From: Photorhabdus caribbeanensis
GTDB taxonomy: Bacteria > Pseudomonadota > Gammaproteobacteria > Enterobacterales > Enterobacteriaceae
Length of the DNA stretch: 64,000 nt
Direction: 5' to 3'
Assembly (NCBI RefSeq): GCF_018448885.1
Contig: NZ_RCWB01000018.1
Span: forward strand, 1 to 64,000
Shown: positions 60,301 to 64,000 of the stretch, in pieces
How the letters are laid out: each line of letters starts with the position of its first letter
Position numbering within the stretch: the first letter of the stretch is position 1
Translations under genes and position numbers: made by a program
Notes under the pieces: generated by a model
Told to the model about the DNA's origin: nothing
What the model saw: the letters and a program-made list of their open reading frames with translations, nothing else
Database searches by the model: none

Positions 60301-61162
60301 TTGTTAACGATAGTAAAACTCATAAATAATAATGTCGTTCTTGCCATTGATGAGAACAATAATGAAATTATTCTAATGGATAAGGGCGTAGGCTTTAATA
60401 GAAAAAAGGGGGATAAACTTAATATTCAGGATGTTGCAAAAGTCTTTACTGTTGAAAAGAACGATAAGATTAATCAGATCTTTGCCACTATTCCAGCTTC
60501 AGTTATAGAGCTAACCGAGAAGATTATCTCATTAGGGGAAGATATTCTTGGCAAATCTCTCAACGATTCATTACTCATTACTCATTACTTTATCAGAACA
60601 TTTAAACTTTGCATTTGAGCGTGTGAGTAAAGGATATCAGATTAGTAATGTCTTGCAATGGGAGATCCCTCATCTATATTCGTTGGAATATGAAGTTGGC
60701 AAACAGGCTCTTATCCATATTAATAGCCAGCTTGAAAAGCCATTACCGCCGATAGAAGCTTCATTGATTGCCTTGCATTTTGTTAATGCTCAATATGAGG
60801 GGCAAACGATGGGAGACACATTAAAATTAACGAATCTAATTAATAAAACTGTTAAGCTTATTCACTACTATTTCCATGTTAACCTTGATACAACGTCTGT
60901 AAATTACTCTCGTTTTATTACACATCTGCGATACTTCCTGATTAGACAAAATAAAAATGAGCATTCTTCTGCTATTGAGATGGATTTTTCATTGCAAGAA
61001 TTGATAGAAGAAAAATATTTCAAAAGTTACAACTGCGCAGTTAAGCTAATTAAATATCTGAGGGAGAAATACCAATGGAAAGTGCCTGATGATGAATTGA
61101 TTTATTTAGTGATTCATATAGAACGGGTGGTTAATGATAGTTACAAGGGCAGAGATTTTTAA
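60301..61162 (+). pseudogene. bglG: BglG/LicT-family antiterminator, split by a 7-bp repeat frameshift
   Basis: Two overlapping frames make up one antiterminator: 60301-60618 has the RNA-binding CAT domain (IVKLINNNVVLAIDENN, GVGFNRKKGD) and the beginning of PRD1; the second frame carries the rest of PRD1 and PRD2 (LSEHLNFAFERVSKG, LIALHFVNAQ, THLRYFLIRQ, IYLVIHIERV). The break lies in three tandem TCATTAC copies at 60568-60588. Deleting one copy restores LNDSLLITLSEHLNF and a 284-residue protein (E. coli BglG 278). Start is TTG at 60301 with AAGG upstream. In the reading given here the protein is truncated within PRD1. The gene lies between two PTS genes and would act on the RAT of the divergent operon. 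Confidence 0.88.
60568..60588 (+). repeat. (TCATTAC)3 heptanucleotide repeat in bglG
   Basis: Three perfect tandem copies. Two copies would keep bglG in frame; three shift it by one. A repeat of this type can change copy number by slippage. Confidence 0.9.
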
Positions 61163-61271
61163 TGAGTGGATCGTCAAACGAGTGTCAATTGCCAAGCCAA
61201 GCTAAGAGTATGAGATGAGTATATTTGTGTGATTTAGATTTTTTAGTCATAGATTAGAGGTGGGAGATAAA

Positions 61272-63119
61272 ATGAATGGTGAAGATTTTGCAAAAGAGAT
61301 TATTGTGTTTCTTGGTGGAGGAGCAAATATAAATAAAAGTTGGCATTGTGTGACTAGATTGCGTTTTAATATTATAGATGATAGTCAAGTAGATATTGCA
61401 GCGATCAAAAAAATGCAGGGGGTTATGGGAGTACGTTTTCACAGCGGGCAATTACAAATAATTATTGGTAATAGAGTTGTTGAAATATTTAGTGAAATCA
61501 TTAAGCAATTAACAGAAAATCAAGAAAATGATGATGGCGCCAAAAAGGGTTTCATTAGTCATATTCTTGATATTATTTCAGGCATATTTATTCCCGTATT
61601 GCCGGTAATTATAGGCGCGGGTTTACTGAAAGGCGGATTGATTTTTTTATATGTGATGGATTGGGTTTCAGAGAAGAGTCATGAGTATAAATTATTATAT
61701 ATTCTTTCTGATGCCCCTCTCTATTTTTTGCCTGTTCTTTTGGCTTTTTCAGCGGCAAGAAAATTTAAAACAAATGAATTTATTGCAACTACGTTAGCGT
61801 GTATTTTAATTTATCCAACATTATCTGACCTTGTGAGCAGTTCTGGTGGTGGGTATTTCAGTGCATTTGGTATTACTATTCCGGCTGTTCATTATAGTTA
61901 TACTACCATTCCAATTATTTTAGGTGTTTGGTTGCTCAGTTATATTCATCGATGGATAGATAGGTTTATTCCGTCGATATTAAAAATAATATTTACACCA
62001 TTATTGGTTTTATTAATTTCCGCACCTATTTTATTGATTATTGCCGCACCGTTGGGAAATATAATTGGTTTGTATCTTGAAAAGTGGCTTTTAATATTAT
62101 TTTCCGTGGCTGGACCATTTGCGGGATTATTGTTAGGTGGATTAGTCCCTATTTTAGTCATTGCAGGGGGGCATTATGCCTTTTTGCCGAGTGTTTTTGC
62201 TAATTTTAAATCTCTCGGATACGATTTTATGTTATTACCTATCAGTTTTGTTAGTAATATTGCACAAGCTGGCGCGACATTAGCAGTTGCAATTAAAACT
62301 AAAGATAGCCAAATGAAATCATTAGCTTATTCATCTTCATTCTCTGCTTTTTTAGGCGTAACTGAACCCGCAATGTATGGTGTTACGCTTAAATTAAGGA
62401 AGCCTTTTTATGCTGCATTAATGGGGGGCGCAGTTGGCGGCGCTATTGTGGGTATTTTCTCGGTGAAAATATTTGCTTTTAGTGTACCGGGATTGGTGTC
62501 ATTACCTTTTTATATGCAAAAAGGTAGCAATAACTTTATTTTTATTTTGCTTGGTATTGTTAGTAGTTTCTTAGTGGCATTTATATCCACTTTATTAATG
62601 AAATTAGAATCTAATGTTGATTCTATAGTATTAATAAAGTCAAAATTTTCAAAAAAGAATAAAATCACATTACGTTCTCCGATGACCGGTACAATAGCAT
62701 CTCTCTCAAATGTACCCGATGATACTTTTTCTGAAAAAATTATTGGTGATGGTATCGCTATTATTCCTACCGAAGGTGTGGTTAAATCGCCTTTTAATGG
62801 TAAGGTTTCAATGATTACTCCGACTGGGCATGCTATTGGTTTAATTTCTGATCAAGGAGTGGAATTATTAATTCATATTGGTATTGAAACGGTAGGTTTG
62901 CAAAGCGCAGGATTTAATTTGCAAATTATAGAAGGACAGAAAGTGGTTGCTGGTGAGGTATTAGTTAATTTTGATCTGGAATTTCTTCAAGAGAATGAAA
63001 TCCAGATTATATCGCCAATTATTGTCACCAATAGTGAGGAATATCACTCAATAATTCCTACTAAAAGAAAAGAAGTTATTGGATGTAAAGATAATTTGTT
63101 GGTTATTAATCGATGTTAA
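61272..63119 (+). CDS. Beta-glucoside-type PTS permease, EIIBCA
   Basis: A complete three-domain PTS permease of 615 residues from the ATG at 61272 (AGGTGGGAG upstream). EIIB has Cys 26 in WHCVTRLRF; EIIC (about 100-455) includes GVTEPAMYGV; EIIA (about 470-600) has the catalytic His 535 in LLIHIGIETVGL and the assisting His 520 in TPTGHAIGL. It resembles BglF/BglP in layout. It follows the broken bglG on the same strand, with about 110 bp and no evident RAT in between. Substrate is likely a beta-glucoside; no hydrolase gene follows it, so it may rely on BglA of the divergent operon. Confidence 0.92.
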   Translation: MNGEDFAKEIIVFLGGGANINKSWHCVTRLRFNIIDDSQVDIAAIKKMQGVMGVRFHSGQLQIIIGNRVVEIFSEIIKQLTENQENDDGAKKGFISHILDIISGIFIPVLPVIIGAGLLKGGLIFLYVMDWVSEKSHEYKLLYILSDAPLYFLPVLLAFSAARKFKTNEFIATTLACILIYPTLSDLVSSSGGGYFSAFGITIPAVHYSYTTIPIILGVWLLSYIHRWIDRFIPSILKIIFTPLLVLLISAPILLIIAAPLGNIIGLYLEKWLLILFSVAGPFAGLLLGGLVPILVIAGGHYAFLPSVFANFKSLGYDFMLLPISFVSNIAQAGATLAVAIKTKDSQMKSLAYSSSFSAFLGVTEPAMYGVTLKLRKPFYAALMGGAVGGAIVGIFSVKIFAFSVPGLVSLPFYMQKGSNNFIFILLGIVSSFLVAFISTLLMKLESNVDSIVLIKSKFSKKNKITLRSPMTGTIASLSNVPDDTFSEKIIGDGIAIIPTEGVVKSPFNGKVSMITPTGHAIGLISDQGVELLIHIGIETVGLQSAGFNLQIIEGQKVVAGEVLVNFDLEFLQENEIQIISPIIVTNSEEYHSIIPTKRKEVIGCKDNLLVINRC

Positions 63120-63380
63120 TTTATTTTTCAAGTAATTAGTGTATCTTGATAATATTCTTGATGTTTATTTTTTGTATTTAAAGATTGCATATAACCAGTT
63201 TTTATATCCGTTAATTATTTGTTCTTTTTTCTCGTTGTTATTGTATTTTTTATTTTATCTGCTGAATTTTTAGATATTATCTCGTTATATAAATTATGAA
63301 AAAATATATTTTTCATAATATGAAGTCATATTGAATACTAATATTTTGAGATGAAAAATTAAACCATCTACATTGACAAT
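63120..63380. other. AT-rich gap after the PTS gene
   Basis: No gene seen. T-rich stretches may contribute to termination of the PTS transcript. Confidence 0.5.
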
Positions 63381-63406
63381 TAGCCCTAAAAGGGCTACTT
63401 TTTATT
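63381..63406 (+). terminator. Terminator-like hairpin before the phage-type gene pair
   Basis: TAGCCCT, loop AAA, AGGGCTA followed by CTTTTTATT. It lies 260 bp past the PTS gene and 60 bp before the small gene at 63466. Confidence 0.65.
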
Positions 63407-63465
63407 GTGTAATAATATAAGGTAGCGGAATGGCCGCAGCCTGGCATCCCTAAAAAGGAAGAACG

Positions 63466-63642
63466 ATGAGTACTACTGAAATGACTACTGCTGAACTCGA
63501 AAAAATCCACGCTGAAATAGCAAAATTAATGGCAGAAACGACAAAGATAAATCGTGAGGCTACATGGTATCCGATTGTTGTGGCTTCTAGCCTTATTGGT
63601 GCGGTAGCTACCATCACAACTCTATTGCTCAAATTCATTTAA
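63466..63642 (+). CDS. Small single-span membrane protein (phage-remnant type)
   Basis: 58 residues from an ATG with AAAGGAAG upstream. An amphipathic, Glu/Lys/Thr-rich helical N-terminus (ELEKIHAEIAKLMAE) leads to one C-terminal membrane helix (YPIVVASSLIGAVATITTLL). Layout resembles small phage-borne membrane proteins found in Photorhabdus and Xenorhabdus genomes, but I cannot assign a function. A GGCCCC hairpin separates it from the next gene. Confidence 0.65.
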   Translation: MSTTEMTTAELEKIHAEIAKLMAETTKINREATWYPIVVASSLIGAVATITTLLLKFI

Positions 63643-63649
63643 TTAATTG

Positions 63650-63663
63650 GCCCCGTAAGGGGC
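63650..63663 (+). terminator. Short GC hairpin between the two small genes
   Basis: GCCCC, loop GTAA, GGGGC, then TTTGTT. The compact GC stem with a tetraloop is common between phage genes. Confidence 0.6.
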
Positions 63664-63680
63664 TTTGTTCTGGAATACTT

Positions 63681-63944
63681 ATGCGACTGATCGGCAATTA
63701 TTCTCCTCCTACTACAGAAGATCTCATTAAACTCAAAGAAGAATTAGGCTTCACCGGAGAACAAATGGCCGATTTAGCGGGAGTTTCCGGTAACAACCAA
63801 TGGAGAAAATACACGGGTGGGAAAATGCCACGCGTTATTTCTTCGCATATTCTATTCTATATAGCAACACAGTTAACGCTATCAGAAGATGATTTAAACC
63901 GCATTTTGGTTAAAATGCGGGAAATTGGTGCTAATGTAAGATAA
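63681..63944 (+). CDS. Small XRE-like helix-turn-helix protein (phage-remnant type)
   Basis: 87 residues. LKEELGFTGEQMADLAGVSGNNQWRKYTGG has the spacing of a Cro/CI-type helix-turn-helix, though the recognition helix is followed by an unusual WRKYTGGKMPR loop. The rest is a short helical tail. It follows the small membrane protein and a phage-style hairpin, which suggests a degenerate prophage or satellite. DNA targets unknown. Confidence 0.7.
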   Translation: MRLIGNYSPPTTEDLIKLKEELGFTGEQMADLAGVSGNNQWRKYTGGKMPRVISSHILFYIATQLTLSEDDLNRILVKMREIGANVR

Positions 63945-64000
63945 ATAGGGCCTCTCCCACTTAACGATTTCCTCTGATTGATAATCTATTTTATTGAGAT

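Noticed and set aside
63450-63638. Minus-strand frames opposite the small membrane protein gene
   Set aside because: The plus-strand frame has a good ribosome site and a sensible helix-plus-membrane layout; the antisense frames do not.

Overview
The window looks like a chromosomal segment of a Morganellaceae gamma-proteobacterium, most probably Photorhabdus (or the related Xenorhabdus). The housekeeping genes follow the order of the 99.5-0.3 min region of the E. coli map (smp, serB, radA, nadR, ettA, slt, trpR, yjjX, gpmB, rob, creA, arcA, thrLABC, yaaA, talB, mog, satP, dnaK, dnaJ) with closely matching protein lengths. Two full 127-bp ERIC elements, moderate to low GC and a giant two-partner-secretion exoprotein fit that group. 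The genus is inferred from remembered protein resemblance, not from a search.

Layout. 1-14.1 kb, minus strand: a tpsB/tpsA two-partner secretion locus. The exoprotein frame stays open for 4,112 codons and leaves the window; it holds about four long repeats of 1.03-1.18 kb plus a 30-residue tandem linker repeat. 14.5-34.9 kb: conserved backbone, interrupted by a lone degenerate ABC ATPase at 19.7 kb and lacking creBCD between creA and arcA. The thr operon has a recognisable leader peptide and attenuator, and trpR has its own operator. 35.0-39.5 kb: a very AT-rich island between yaaA and talB with an MFS exporter, a headless gene fragment and a frameshifted single-chain ABC exporter whose two nucleotide-binding halves have lost complementary motifs. 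39.6-41.9 kb: talB, mog and a periplasmic chorismate mutase. 42.4-45.7 kb: an AAA ATPase plus subtilisin-like protease pair of the ietAS type (plasmid toxin-antitoxin and phage-defence family), flanked by 11-bp inverted repeats. 46-51.3 kb: galactose uptake and Leloir genes (sglT divergent from galTKM) with two GalR-type operators. 51.4-55.6 kb: satP, then dnaKJ behind a sigma-32 promoter. 55.6-63.1 kb: a beta-glucoside locus with an OprB-type porin, a GH1 6-phospho-beta-glucosidase, an EIIBC PTS permease with a BglG-type RAT/terminator leader, a bglG antiterminator gene broken by a third copy of a 7-bp repeat, and a second PTS permease carrying EIIBCA. 63.4-64 kb: two small genes of phage-remnant character.

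How it works together. The backbone genes encode routine metabolism and chaperones. Accessory parts serve secretion and contact (TpsA/B), probable defence (ietAS), export of an unknown compound (AT island) and plant or insect sugar use (gal, bgl). The bgl genes form a coherent unit: outer-membrane porin, PTS uptake with phosphorylation, intracellular hydrolysis, and an RNA-binding antiterminator that is currently out of frame. I saw no rRNA, tRNA, CRISPR array or intact transposase.
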